Assembly (NCBI GenBank): GCA_903820745.1
Contig: CAIJIT010000318.1
Coordinates: 1 to 64,000, forward strand
Source of the DNA: an uncultured Burkholderiales bacterium
Lineage (GTDB): Bacteria > Pseudomonadota > Gammaproteobacteria > Burkholderiales > Burkholderiaceae_C
Length of the DNA: 64,000 nucleotides
Direction: 5' to 3'
A program made the translations under genes and the position numbers. Positions 34,163 to 42,419 of this stretch are shown in pieces. Positions within the stretch are counted from its first letter, which is position 1; each line of letters starts with the position of its first letter. Below the pieces are notes generated by a model that ran no database searches, was not told the DNA's origin, and was given only the letters and a program-made list of their open reading frames with translations.

Positions 34163-35647
34163 ATGACCGAAGTAAATTCAGAGCTGAAAGATGAGTTCAG
34201 CAAGACCCCTTTGGTCGAGCGTCTGGTCACGACTGAACATGAGTTGCAACTGGGTGAGCGCAGGCTTCGCTACAACGCCAGTTGCGGCAGCCTGTTGCTG
34301 CAGGAACCAACGGCCAAGGACGGGCAAAGCCAGGGCGACAAAACCCGGGCCAGCGTCTTTTTCATCGCCTACACGCTCAAAGATGTCGCCGCCGACCAGC
34401 CGCGCCCAATCACCTTCAGCTTCAATGGTGGCCCGGGCTCATCGAGCGTCTGGTTGCACCTGGGCCTGCTCGGGCCGCAGCGAGTGCCCACCGATGAAAT
34501 GGGCCAATGCAGCGCGCCGCCCTATGCCTTGCAGGATAACGAGTTCACCTTGCTGGCCGACTCGGACTTGGTCTTCATCGATCCGGTGGGGACCGGGCAT
34601 TCGCGCGTTGCCGAGGGCGAGAAGCTGGCTGAATTCCATGAGTACCAGCGCGATCTCGATGCGGTCGGGGAGTTCATCCGCCTCTACATCACCCGCCATG
34701 GTCGCTGGGCCAGTCCGAAATACCTGATCGGCGAAAGCTATGGCACAACGCGCGCCGTCGGTTTGTCGCGTCACCTGCAGGAAAAGCACGACATCCATCT
34801 GAACGGCCTGATGCTGGTGTCGCTGGCGGTTGATTTCCAGACACTCAGCTTCGACCATGGCAACGAGCTGCCCTACCCGCTCTATCTGCCGACCTATGCT
34901 GCGACCGCCTGGTACCACAAGGCGCTGGCGCCCGAATTGCAGAATCAATCACTGCAAGAGGTGATCGGGGCAGCCGAGGCCTTTGCCAATGGTGCTTATT
35001 TGCTGGCCCTGATGCAGGGCTCGCGCTTGCCGGCAGACCAACGCCAGTTGATCGCCGATCAGTTGGCGGCCTATAGCGGCCTGTCAGCCGCTTATCTGCT
35101 GCGCTGCGATCTGCGCCCGACCGAATTCCGCTTCTTCAAGGAGTTGCTGCGCGAACGCGGCCAGATCGTCGGCAGGCTCGACAGCCGCTTCCTCGGTCTT
35201 GACCGCGACGATGCCGGCGAGCACCCGGAAGACGACCCCGGCATGAACAATCTGATCGGCGCCTATGCGGTCGGCATCAACCGGGTGCTGCGCGAGCAAC
35301 TGAAGTTTGATAGCGATGCGCCCTATCTGGTGCATGCGCCGCTATGGAAGACCTGGTCCTGGAAGGGCTTCGAAAACCGCTATGTCAACGTCGGCGACAG
35401 TCTGCGCCGCGCGATGCATGCGAACCCCGCGATGCGAGTCTATGTGGCCAGCGGCTACTTCGACCTGGCCACGCCGCATGCAGCTGGCGACTACACCTTG
35501 AGCCATCTCGGACTGCGCGAAAGCCTGCAGGGCAATTTGCAGACCAGCTATTTCGAGGCCGGCCACATGATGTATATCCACCAGCCTTCGCTGCGGCGCA
35601 TGGCAGCCGAGCTGCGCGAATTTGTCACTGCCCGCCCGACAAACTGA
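34163..35647 (+). CDS. S10 family serine carboxypeptidase-like protein
   Basis: The 494-residue protein shows the S10 pattern: oxyanion-hole region FSFNGGPGSSSVWLH (about residue 85), LVFIDPVGTGHSR, nucleophile Ser in LIGESYGTTRA (about 190), the catalytic Asp region VASGYFDLATPH and His in FEAGHMMYIHQPS. These are alpha/beta-hydrolases that remove C-terminal residues. No signal peptide is visible, so it is probably cytoplasmic, unlike most eukaryotic S10 enzymes. The ATG at 34163 has CAGGAG 5 nt upstream and is preferred over upstream in-frame codons. Confidence 0.85.
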   Translation: MTEVNSELKDEFSKTPLVERLVTTEHELQLGERRLRYNASCGSLLLQEPTAKDGQSQGDKTRASVFFIAYTLKDVAADQPRPITFSFNGGPGSSSVWLHLGLLGPQRVPTDEMGQCSAPPYALQDNEFTLLADSDLVFIDPVGTGHSRVAEGEKLAEFHEYQRDLDAVGEFIRLYITRHGRWASPKYLIGESYGTTRAVGLSRHLQEKHDIHLNGLMLVSLAVDFQTLSFDHGNELPYPLYLPTYAATAWYHKALAPELQNQSLQEVIGAAEAFANGAYLLALMQGSRLPADQRQLIADQLAAYSGLSAAYLLRCDLRPTEFRFFKELLRERGQIVGRLDSRFLGLDRDDAGEHPEDDPGMNNLIGAYAVGINRVLREQLKFDSDAPYLVHAPLWKTWSWKGFENRYVNVGDSLRRAMHANPAMRVYVASGYFDLATPHAAGDYTLSHLGLRESLQGNLQTSYFEAGHMMYIHQPSLRRMAAELREFVTARPTN

Positions 35648-35756
35648 CCGTCGGCGCAGCACCCAGGTCCGAGCAAGCCTTCCAATGTAATCTCTCAGTT
35701 CAAGCAAAGAAACAGAATATCGCAGACAATCGTATTAACTTTCGTAAATTTCGATC

Positions 35757-35786
35757 TTGATTCAAGCTTCGACGTCTACCTAGACT
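35757..35786 (+). promoter_or_regulatory. Candidate sigma-70 promoter of the VirK/YbjX gene
   Basis: TTGATT (35757-35762) and TAGACT (35781-35786) are separated by 18 bp in an AT-rich gap. The inferred transcript would start near 35793. Confidence 0.35.
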
Positions 35787-35835
35787 GCATTTTCCAAACC
35801 ATTTGGCCCTCCGATTCAAGACCCTGTCGCCTCGA

Positions 35836-36726
35836 ATGAAATTCCGCACCACCTATAGCCGATTCGACCGTACCGGGATCAAAGATCGTGCCAAGATCTT
35901 CCTCGGTGGCTTGCTGTTTCCCGCGCAAACTCGTCAATGGCTGGATTTCGTTGCCGAGGACGATATTCTTCGCGACCGCTTCCACAGGTTTCCTCGCGCT
36001 TTGTGCAAGATCTACCGGCCTTACCTTTCGACGCGGATGAACTGCTCGCAGCGGGTCACCGTGCTGACCCAGCATTACCGCTTCCTTTGCCAGCGGGGTC
36101 TGGCTGACTTGGTCGGCGCGGCCACCCATGAGCCTGTAGTCCTGAGCGAATGGAGCTGCAAATCCGGCCAGATCGCCCAAATGCAGTTGACGGCGATCCA
36201 CGAAGGTCACCGCGAAGGCGACCTTTGCCTGCGGCTGATTTACAAATCGCAGTTGATCTACTCAGCTTCGCTGGTGTTTCTCGAGGTCGATGGCTGCACT
36301 CACTTGATGGTTGGGCGTCTGCAAGGCATGGCCTCGGAGGGCAGTCTCGCGCTGATCCGCGAAGCCACGCGTGACTTCCACAGTTGCCGGCCGGTCAACC
36401 TGCTGCTTGCCGCCGTGCGCAATATCGGCCATTTACTCGGTTGCCCGAAGGTCTTGCTGGTCAGCAATACGCATCGGATTTCGATCAATATTTGGCGGCG
36501 TCTGAAGATCACCTCCAACTACGACCAGTTGTGGGCGGAAATTGGCGCCACGTGGCGTGCCGATGGTGACTTCCAGATCGGTGTGCTTGCCGACCCTGAC
36601 ATCGACCTCGCCAGCGCGCCTTCGAAGAAGCGCTCGGAACTGAGGAAGAAGCAGACGCTGATGCAGACCGTCTTCGACGGTTTGAAGCTGCAATTCACTC
36701 CGGTCGACAGCCCTCAGCGCTGCTGA
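35836..36726 (+). CDS. VirK/YbjX family (DUF535) protein
   Basis: The 296-residue protein has the DUF535 pattern: CKIYRPYLSTRMNCSQRVTVLTQHYRF, LRLIYKSQLIYSASLVFLE, and RISINIWRRLKITSNYDQLWAE towards the C-terminus. VirK and YbjX are linked to envelope and virulence phenotypes, with no defined reaction. The ATG at 35836 is preferred; an in-frame TTG at 35803 would add 11 residues but neither start has a clear Shine-Dalgarno. Its 3' end overlaps the convergent YceI-like gene by 13 bp. Confidence 0.78.
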   Translation: MKFRTTYSRFDRTGIKDRAKIFLGGLLFPAQTRQWLDFVAEDDILRDRFHRFPRALCKIYRPYLSTRMNCSQRVTVLTQHYRFLCQRGLADLVGAATHEPVVLSEWSCKSGQIAQMQLTAIHEGHREGDLCLRLIYKSQLIYSASLVFLEVDGCTHLMVGRLQGMASEGSLALIREATRDFHSCRPVNLLLAAVRNIGHLLGCPKVLLVSNTHRISINIWRRLKITSNYDQLWAEIGATWRADGDFQIGVLADPDIDLASAPSKKRSELRKKQTLMQTVFDGLKLQFTPVDSPQRC

Positions 36727-37433
36727 AAAGCGCCCAGGTCGAATTCAATCAGCAGTTCGTCATGAACTGCAAGCAGCCCGCCCAGCAGTGAAAACGGCGT
36801 AATGCCGAAATCGGACTGGCGCAGCACCATCGCACCACTGGCCTTCAGTGCTTCTCCGCTGAGCAGGATCTGCAAAGGCACCCACAGCGCTTGGCGCTGA
36901 CCATGCAGTTCGACTTCGATCCTGGCCGCGACCTTCGGCAATTCGCCGATGACTTGCAGCGAACGGATGCGCAGAGAGGGGAAGCGCTCCGCCTGCAGAT
37001 TGGCTTGGCCGAGCATATTCAAGCGGGTAGCAGCCGCGCTTTCAGCAGAAATCACCGATTCCCACCCCGGACCAAGGGCCGCCCGCTGGGCCGGCGGGTC
37101 GAGCGCCAACTCGTCAAGCCTGAGTTCAAGCGAGAACCCAGCGCCGGTCAAGCCAGGCCCGGGCAACCAGACCAGGCCAGCCATTTTCGGTGCCGTCAGC
37201 AAATGGTTGTGCCCCAGTTGCGCGGCCCTGCCAGCACGAAATACATGGATCCTGACTGACGAACGTTCGGGATCGATGGCCAGCAACCGGCCTGACTTGG
37301 GCAAGTCAGCAGGGCGCTGAAGCCGCGGCAAATCCGGCAAATCCGCGCTTTGTGGCGCCTGGCCCGCCGCGCAAGCTGTCAAGCATGCCAACAGGACAAT
37401 CGCCAGACGGCGGACAGAAATCAGTTCAGTCAT
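36714..37433 (-). CDS. YceI-like lipoprotein
   Basis: The 239-residue protein has a lipoprotein signal (IVLLACLTAC, lipobox L-T-A-C). The rest matches the YceI lipocalin-like fold: AIDPERSSVRIHVFRAG, LGHNHLLTAP, and the C-terminal QSDFGITPFSLLGG. YceI proteins bind isoprenoid-type lipids in the periplasm; in some families they act near respiratory chains. The start at 37433 places the signal at the N-terminus. It is divergent from the Mpo1-like gene. Confidence 0.75.
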   Translation of the reverse strand: MTELISVRRLAIVLLACLTACAAGQAPQSADLPDLPRLQRPADLPKSGRLLAIDPERSSVRIHVFRAGRAAQLGHNHLLTAPKMAGLVWLPGPGLTGAGFSLELRLDELALDPPAQRAALGPGWESVISAESAAATRLNMLGQANLQAERFPSLRIRSLQVIGELPKVAARIEVELHGQRQALWVPLQILLSGEALKASGAMVLRQSDFGITPFSLLGGLLAVHDELLIEFDLGAFQQR

Positions 37434-37537
37434 CGCAATTGCTTCTTGTCGCCTCGAGCTCATTCAGCATTCTGACAGCGAACCCGCTATGCTGGACGCC
37501 TTCGACCATTGACCGTCACGCAGACCCGGAGACTGCC

Positions 37538-38095
37538 ATGCCCATCAATCCCTTTCGCCCCGCCAACGAACTGATGGTGCAGTACGCGCAATACCATCGC
37601 GATCGCCGCAACATCATCACCCATTTCATCGGTATACCGCTGATCGTCTTCGCCATCGGGATATTGGCGGCGCGGCCGAAGCTGGCCTTTGAAGCTGCCG
37701 GTCTGTCGATCGAGCTGAGTGCTGCCTGCTTGCTCTGGGCGCTCAGCGCCTGCTGGTACCTGACCCGCGGCAATCTGGTGTTGGGCGGGGCCACCACGCT
37801 GGTCAACGGCGCCTTGATCGCAATCGCGACACCGCTGGCGGCCGGCAACTTTTCAAGCTGGCTGGGCTGGGGCCTGGGCAGCTTTGTGCTGGGCTGGGTG
37901 ATCCAGTTTGTCGGTCATTACTACGAAGGCAAGAAGCCGGCTTTTGTCGACGATCTGGTCGGCCTGCTGGTCGGCCCGATGTTCGTCGTCGGTGAGGCCA
38001 TGTTCGCTATCGGCTGGGGCCGCAGCCTGCTGGCCGAAATCGAACGCCGCGCCGGACCGACTTATCTGCGCGATCTGGCCCAGCCACAGACCTGA
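37538..38095 (+). CDS. Mpo1-like (DUF962/YGL010w) membrane protein
   Basis: The 185-residue protein has the family N-terminus NELMVQYAQYHRDRRNIITHFIGIP with conserved His residues, four hydrophobic segments, and GHYYEGKKPAFVDDLVGLLVGPMFV. Yeast Mpo1 is an Fe(II) dioxygenase that shortens 2-hydroxy fatty acids; His residues on both motifs are retained here. Whether the bacterial protein shares the reaction is not known. Homology begins at 37538, so upstream in-frame codons are excluded. The panE-like gene follows after 12 bp. Confidence 0.82.
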   Translation: MPINPFRPANELMVQYAQYHRDRRNIITHFIGIPLIVFAIGILAARPKLAFEAAGLSIELSAACLLWALSACWYLTRGNLVLGGATTLVNGALIAIATPLAAGNFSSWLGWGLGSFVLGWVIQFVGHYYEGKKPAFVDDLVGLLVGPMFVVGEAMFAIGWGRSLLAEIERRAGPTYLRDLAQPQT

Positions 38096-38107
38096 GGCCT
38101 TGACGCC

Positions 38108-39121
38108 ATGAACAGCCTGCTGATCATGGGCGCAGGCTCGGTCGGCTGCTATCTGGGCGGCTTGCTGGCCGCTACGGGCCGGACGGTGCATTTCGTCGGG
38201 CGCCCGCGGGTCCTCGATGGCCTGCGCAAGCATGGCCTGACCACCAGTGATCTGGAGGGACACAGACTTCACATCCCTGCGTCTGGCTTGAATCTGCATC
38301 AGGCCTTGCCGGCGGGCTTGAGGCCTAAGCTGACCCTGTTGTGCGTGAAAAGCGGCGCTACGATCGATGCCGCGCAGGCCTTGCAGCAGGCGCTTCCTGC
38401 TGGCAGTCTGGTGCTGTCGATGCAAAACGGCATCGGCAACGCCGAGCGCGCGGCGGCAGCGGCGCCAGCCTTGCAATGGCGGGCCGGCATGGTGCCATTC
38501 AATATCGCTGAACAGTCGCCGGGGCATTACCACCGTGGTACCACCGGTGCGCTGATGGTGCAGGGAGCGCTTGCCGAAACAGCATTGGCCGGACTGCAGA
38601 CTGCCTTCTTAGCGCAAGGCATCAAGCTGCAACTGCGTGCGGACCTGCTTGGGGCGCAATGGGGCAAGCTGCTGCTGAACTTAAACAACCCGGTCAATGC
38701 CTTGTCGGGTCTCCCGCTGCGCGACGAGTTGCTGGAGCGCGGCTACCGTCGCTGCTTTGCGGCGCTGCAAAGAGAAGCGCTTGACTTGCTCGACGCTGCC
38801 GGTATGCAGGCGCTGCCGATGACGCCGCTACCGCATCGCTGGCTGGTCCATTTGCTAGGCCTGCCAACGCCAATCTTCAAATTGCTGGCTGCCTCCATGC
38901 TGAAGATCGACGCCAAGGCGAGTTCGAGCATGGCTGACGACCTGGCCCGGGGGCGAGTGACTGAAATCGATGCCCTCTGTGGCGAAGTCATCCGCCTCGG
39001 GCAGCGGGTGGGCCGGCCAGCGCCGCTGAACTCGCGCATGCAGGAGATGGTGCAAGCCTGGCCACAATACCCGCAGCGCATCAAACCTGGCGAACTGGCT
39101 CAAGCACTCGGCCTCGACTGA
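38108..39121 (+). CDS. panE: 2-dehydropantoate 2-reductase-like oxidoreductase
   Basis: The 337-residue protein starts with the Rossmann motif GAGSVGCYLGGLLAATGR and includes TLLCVKSGATIDAAQAL, SMQNGIGNAERAA and the catalytic-Lys region WGKLLLNLNNPVNALSG. The C-terminal helical domain ends KPGELAQALGLD. It uses NADPH to reduce ketopantoate in pantothenate synthesis; homologues may act on other 2-oxo acids. The last 25 bases of the gene are part of a 35-bp segment repeated after vapC at 39786-39820, so its present C-terminus may derive from an insertion event. Confidence 0.88.
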   Translation: MNSLLIMGAGSVGCYLGGLLAATGRTVHFVGRPRVLDGLRKHGLTTSDLEGHRLHIPASGLNLHQALPAGLRPKLTLLCVKSGATIDAAQALQQALPAGSLVLSMQNGIGNAERAAAAAPALQWRAGMVPFNIAEQSPGHYHRGTTGALMVQGALAETALAGLQTAFLAQGIKLQLRADLLGAQWGKLLLNLNNPVNALSGLPLRDELLERGYRRCFAALQREALDLLDAAGMQALPMTPLPHRWLVHLLGLPTPIFKLLAASMLKIDAKASSSMADDLARGRVTEIDALCGEVIRLGQRVGRPAPLNSRMQEMVQAWPQYPQRIKPGELAQALGLD

Positions 39122-39131
39122 GCTTCATTCG
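39097..39131. repeat. Direct repeat copy A (panE 3' end)
   Basis: This 35-bp segment covers the last codons of panE (A-Q-A-L-G-L-D-stop) and 10 following bases. It matches 39786-39820 at 30 of 35 positions in the same orientation. Two of the differences are synonymous (GCT/GCC, GCA/GCG) and one changes Leu to Ile. The pair brackets vapBC. Confidence 0.75.
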
Positions 39132-39157
39132 AGGCTTCCGTGCGGCGGCGACAGTGC

Positions 39158-39189
39158 TAAAATGTGTACCTGAACTTAATGAGGTACAC
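39158..39189 (+). promoter_or_regulatory. vapBC promoter and autoregulatory operator
   Basis: TAAAAT (39158-39163) is a likely -10 box. It is followed directly by the inverted repeat GTGTACCT (39164-39171) and AGGTACAC (39182-39189), an 8-bp perfect dyad with a 10-bp spacer. The right arm overlaps the vapB ribosome-binding GAGG. VapB antitoxins usually bind such a dyad to repress their own operon. Confidence 0.7.
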
Positions 39190-39192
39190 AAC

Positions 39193-39387
39193 ATGCGCAC
39201 AAATATTGAGATAGACGACAAACTCATGAAGGATGCGCTGCGGGCCACCGGAGCGAAGACTAAGAAGGAAGCGGTTGAGCTTGGGCTACGGACTCTACTT
39301 GACCTTCGTGCGCAAGAGAAGGCTCGTGAGTTACGCGGGAAGATTACCTGGGAAGGTGATTTGAACGCGATGAGGACTGACAGGTGA
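39193..39387 (+). CDS. vapB: VapB-type antitoxin
   Basis: The 64-residue protein begins MRTNIEIDDKLMKDALRATG, the ribbon-helix-helix DNA-binding fold, followed by KTKKEAVELGLRTLLDLRAQEKA, typical of the VapB/DUF2191 group that pairs with PIN toxins. The C-terminal tail (GKITWEGDLNAMRTDR) would wrap the toxin. GAGG lies 8 nt upstream. The stop overlaps the vapC start by 4 bp. Confidence 0.9.
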   Translation: MRTNIEIDDKLMKDALRATGAKTKKEAVELGLRTLLDLRAQEKARELRGKITWEGDLNAMRTDR

Positions 39388-39785
39388 TCCTGGTCGACTC
39401 CAGCGTGTGGGTGGACTACTTTCGGTCCGCCGACACTCCGCAGGTCGCTCTGCTGGATTCCTTGTTCGGACGGACGCGGATTGCTGTCGGAGACTTGGTC
39501 GTGGCTGAGGTCTTGCAAGGCGTTCGAGATAATAAGCAGTTCAAGTTGGTGAAGACCGTGTTCGACACCTTCACTCGTCTAGATCTTTGCGGGTACGACT
39601 TGGCATTGAAGGCCTCGGAGAACTATCGTGTCCTTCGAGCAAAGGGCATCACGATTCGGAAGACCATCGATACCTTGATCGCGACGCGGTGCATCGAGGA
39701 TGGCTTGACTCTCTTGCATTCTGACCGCGACTTCGTACCCTTCGCAAAGCACCTCGGTCTTCGCGAGGCGTATTCGGAAGCCTAA
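39384..39785 (+). CDS. vapC: VapC-type PIN-domain toxin
   Basis: The 133-residue PIN-domain ribonuclease starts at GTG 39384 and shows the acidic metal site: Asp5 in ILVDSSVWVDYF, Glu in VVAEVLQG (about residue 42), Asp in TIDTLIATRC (about 96) and Asp in LLHSDRDFVPFAKHLGL (about 115). VapC toxins cut tRNA or rRNA when free of antitoxin. The base composition of vapBC is less GC-rich than the neighbours. The second copy of the panE 3' end begins immediately after its stop codon, evidence for insertion of the pair. Confidence 0.9.
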   Translation: MILVDSSVWVDYFRSADTPQVALLDSLFGRTRIAVGDLVVAEVLQGVRDNKQFKLVKTVFDTFTRLDLCGYDLALKASENYRVLRAKGITIRKTIDTLIATRCIEDGLTLLHSDRDFVPFAKHLGLREAYSEA

Positions 39786-39820
39786 GGCCCAAGCGCTCGG
39801 CATCGACTGAAGTTCATTCG
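39786..39820. repeat. Direct repeat copy B (displaced panE 3' end)
   Basis: This copy reads A-Q-A-L-G-I-D-stop in the panE direction and then runs into the last codons of the convergent PspC gene (stop at 39814-39816). It abuts the vapC stop with no gap. It is therefore the likely original panE terminus, moved away by the vapBC insertion. Confidence 0.75.
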
Positions 39821-40131
39821 TTCGGGACGAAAATCCACATCAGCAGATAGGGCAGGAGGCTGAAACCGCCAAAGAAAATCAGCAGCACAAAGATCAAACG
39901 CCAGGCCCAGGATTCGATCCCGGTGCTGCGCGCCAGACCTCCGCAAACGCCACCGATCCAGCGGTCACTTCGACTGCGCCGCAGGCCATTGATGGCCGAA
40001 CCTGCAGTCCCCGGCGTGACCCAAGGCGGGCCGTCCAGCAGGCGGGCTTTGGCGAGAGAAAACTCGGCATCGGTCAGCCCGCCGCGATCATGCAGTTCCT
40101 GCAATCTGGCCAGTTCTTCGCTGATTGACAT
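39814..40131 (-). CDS. SHOCT-like plus PspC domain membrane protein
   Basis: The 105-residue protein has an N-terminal SHOCT-like helix pair (LARLQELHDRGGLTDAEFSLAK) and a PspC domain (WIGGVCGGLARSTGIESWAWRLIF) with one transmembrane segment (FVLLIFFGGFSLLPYLLMWIF). PspC acts in the envelope stress response in enterics; here no other psp genes are linked, so the role is unclear. The ATG at 40131 is taken; an ATG one codon upstream is equally possible. Confidence 0.8.
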   Translation of the reverse strand: MSISEELARLQELHDRGGLTDAEFSLAKARLLDGPPWVTPGTAGSAINGLRRSRSDRWIGGVCGGLARSTGIESWAWRLIFVLLIFFGGFSLLPYLLMWIFVPNE

Positions 40132-40144
40132 CACTTTCGTCCCT

Positions 40145-41200
40145 TCATACGCACAGACCCAGCAAGCGCTCCTCAGCTGAGCAGTTCATGGCTGGCTTGA
40201 CCGGCATTATGGTGATCGGCTTCTTGATCTGACAAGCGCGGATTTCGCGAGCCGTCGGACCATAGTAGCTCCAGCCAGCGCCGAGATTGGGCAAGGTCAG
40301 GCTGACTTCACGCCATTTCGGATGTCCTTCAGATTGCAGCTTGGCAAAGTTCTGGCACAGCGACTTGCCAAAGCGACCGAGGTAATCGACGGTTCCCTTC
40401 AGCGTGTAGTCGTAAGTCACCAGAAAGGCGCCGACCGCAACGGTGGTGAAATCTTCGGTCAGCAGGTTGGGATAGTTTGCGGCGAGCACATTTGACGCGG
40501 AGTAAACGGTCAAGACCGGCTTGCTCGATGCATGGTTGGGGTCGAACTTGAGCAGCTTGATGAATTTCTGCGCTTCAGGTTTCATGTTCGCGATCAACGG
40601 CGCCGGCTGGCCTGCGGCGACAACCACCACATCGATCGATTTGTCCGAAATCAGCTTGACCAAGGCTTCTTCGTTGGACAAAAAGCTCGCATTCGCCTCG
40701 GGCATCGGCAGATTGAACATCATGCGGTAGAGGGCATGCGTGATTACCGCCGCGCCGCTGCCGACCAGGCCGCCATTGATCCTGGCGTCGCGCAACTCAT
40801 GCAGGTAATTCAGCGGCGAATCAGCGCGGACGATGTAGTTGATCTCGGTGTTGTAGAGCGGCAGCACCACTCGCAGCGGCCGGATCAGCGATGCCGCTTC
40901 GGCATTGCCGGTAATCGCCCGGTCGACAATACCCTGATAGACATCGGCCTGAACAACGGCCAGCTTCACGCCGGGCTCGTTGCGCAACAGCCTGAGATTG
41001 GCTGCAGAGCCCGATGTCGGAAGAACCTCCAACTGGATGTCAGCATCCGGAGCGACAAGCCGGGCCAGATCGCGACCGATGGCGAAATAGGTACCCTTGT
41101 CCGAGGCGGTGACGATCTTGTACTCGGCTGCTGCCGATACGGCGCCGGAGAATGCTGCCAGGGTAGCGCAGGCGATTGGATAGAAAAGTCTCGAGGCCAT
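40145..41200 (-). CDS. TAXI-family solute-binding protein, no TRAP permease nearby
   Basis: The 351-residue protein has a signal peptide (to VSAAA) and the TAXI pattern: IVTASDKGTYFAIGRDLARLV, VLPTSGSAANLRLLRNEPGVKLAVVQ and AAGQPAPLIANMK. TAXI proteins usually feed a fused TRAP permease, absent here. The mature end is unusual: a Cys-bearing tail, NCSAEERLLGLCV, containing C-x6-LGLC, also found twice in the neighbouring zinc-ribbon protein. The ATG at 41200 begins 1 nt after that gene's stop, so the two are translationally linked. Upstream in-frame codons to 41641 are shadow. Confidence 0.85.
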   Translation of the reverse strand: MASRLFYPIACATLAAFSGAVSAAAEYKIVTASDKGTYFAIGRDLARLVAPDADIQLEVLPTSGSAANLRLLRNEPGVKLAVVQADVYQGIVDRAITGNAEAASLIRPLRVVLPLYNTEINYIVRADSPLNYLHELRDARINGGLVGSGAAVITHALYRMMFNLPMPEANASFLSNEEALVKLISDKSIDVVVVAAGQPAPLIANMKPEAQKFIKLLKFDPNHASSKPVLTVYSASNVLAANYPNLLTEDFTTVAVGAFLVTYDYTLKGTVDYLGRFGKSLCQNFAKLQSEGHPKWREVSLTLPNLGAGWSYYGPTAREIRACQIKKPITIMPVKPAMNCSAEERLLGLCV

Positions 41201-41201
41201 G

Positions 41202-42206
41202 TCAAGGATTCCAGGTTGGTTTGGATGGGCAGAGCCCGAGCGCGTCGACCTTCGACTGACAGGCCACGCTGCTCGAATTCTGTGATTGCCCTGTGAACGC
41301 CTCATTCGCATCGAGCATTGCGCGCGCGCTGTCGGTGACGATTGATGCCGGTGCCGCCGCCGGTGCCGCGGCACGAACCACGCCAACGCGCGCACACAAG
41401 CCCAGCGACGCCATCGCAGCGTTGCAGGCTTCTCCGTCCGGAATTCGCAGGCCCGCGCCCTTGACTGTTTCGATACGAACATTGGCCGGCACTTCATCGG
41501 GCAATACCGGCGCACGATCTCGCGGCGCTTTGCCGGCTGACTCCTTCGCAGCCTTCGCCGCCAGGCCGGCGACTGCGTCATCGCGCGCAGGCAGGACGAC
41601 GGTTTCACGCGGCAAGGCGATGCCGTTGTCGAACAGGGCACCAGGACCGAAGTCGCGCAATGCGGCAGGCTCGCGCAGCGCCGCGACCGGCTTGACTTCT
41701 GCGGGCCCGGGCGCCGTCTGGCCGGCCTGATTCAGCGCCGCAGCTGCGCTGCCTGCAGATCCAGCCTGCGGGGTCAGTTGCCAATAGGCACTGAAAAAAA
41801 TGATCGATCCCAAGCCGATCGCCAGCGCCAGATATTTCTTTCGACTGGCTCGTGGCGCAAGCGCTGGCAGTAGGACCGACGGCCGATCCTGTTCGGCCAT
41901 TTCCGGCGGCGGGGAAGCCGAAGCAACAGGCTCGAACATCGAAGGCGGAAAGGCGGGTTCAGGTTCTGTCGGACCTGGTTCAGCGACTTCAGCGATCAAC
42001 ACTGCCAGCCCAACAGCCTGCAAGGCACCCTGGCAGCGCGAGCAGTCTGACTGCAGCGTGAGGTCGTTGATCGCGCCGCAATGCGGGCAAGGCAAAAGAT
42101 TCAATGCCGCCCCGCAATCGTTGCAAAACTTGGACTGTGGCGGGCTCAGGTGAGCGCAGTATGGGCATTCGGTGATAGGCCTGGCATTGGGATTGGCAGA
42201 AGGCAT
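41202..42206 (-). CDS. Zinc-ribbon membrane protein with periplasmic Cys motifs
   Basis: This 334-residue protein has two N-terminal zinc-ribbon pairs (CPYCAHL...FCNDCG, and CPHCGAIND...DCSRCQG; residues about 14-60), then an acidic Pro-rich linker and one transmembrane segment near residues 129-147 (LALAIGLGSIIFFSAYW). A long Ala/Pro-rich region, presumably periplasmic, carries two short motifs of the form C-x6-LGLC (CNAAMASLGLC and CQSKVDALGLC). The function is not known. Its partner is the TAXI protein that starts 2 nt from its stop and carries the same motif. Confidence 0.75.
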   Translation of the reverse strand: MPSANPNARPITECPYCAHLSPPQSKFCNDCGAALNLLPCPHCGAINDLTLQSDCSRCQGALQAVGLAVLIAEVAEPGPTEPEPAFPPSMFEPVASASPPPEMAEQDRPSVLLPALAPRASRKKYLALAIGLGSIIFFSAYWQLTPQAGSAGSAAAALNQAGQTAPGPAEVKPVAALREPAALRDFGPGALFDNGIALPRETVVLPARDDAVAGLAAKAAKESAGKAPRDRAPVLPDEVPANVRIETVKGAGLRIPDGEACNAAMASLGLCARVGVVRAAAPAAAPASIVTDSARAMLDANEAFTGQSQNSSSVACQSKVDALGLCPSKPTWNP

Positions 42207-42419
42207 GAGCAGCGGTGGGTATCAGCCGCCAATTCGGCGTGCTCCGATGGTGCCGATACACCCCACGCTGAAAATGATCCAGATCAGCGGTGCAGATCGC
42301 GCTGCGGCGTAGCGACCACCGCTTTGCGGGGTAGCAGCTTCGCGCACCACCGCCCTGCCGCTCGAGAGATTTGCAGTCCGGCCTTGGATCAGACGGCGCT
42401 TGCGTTGACAATGCCCGGC

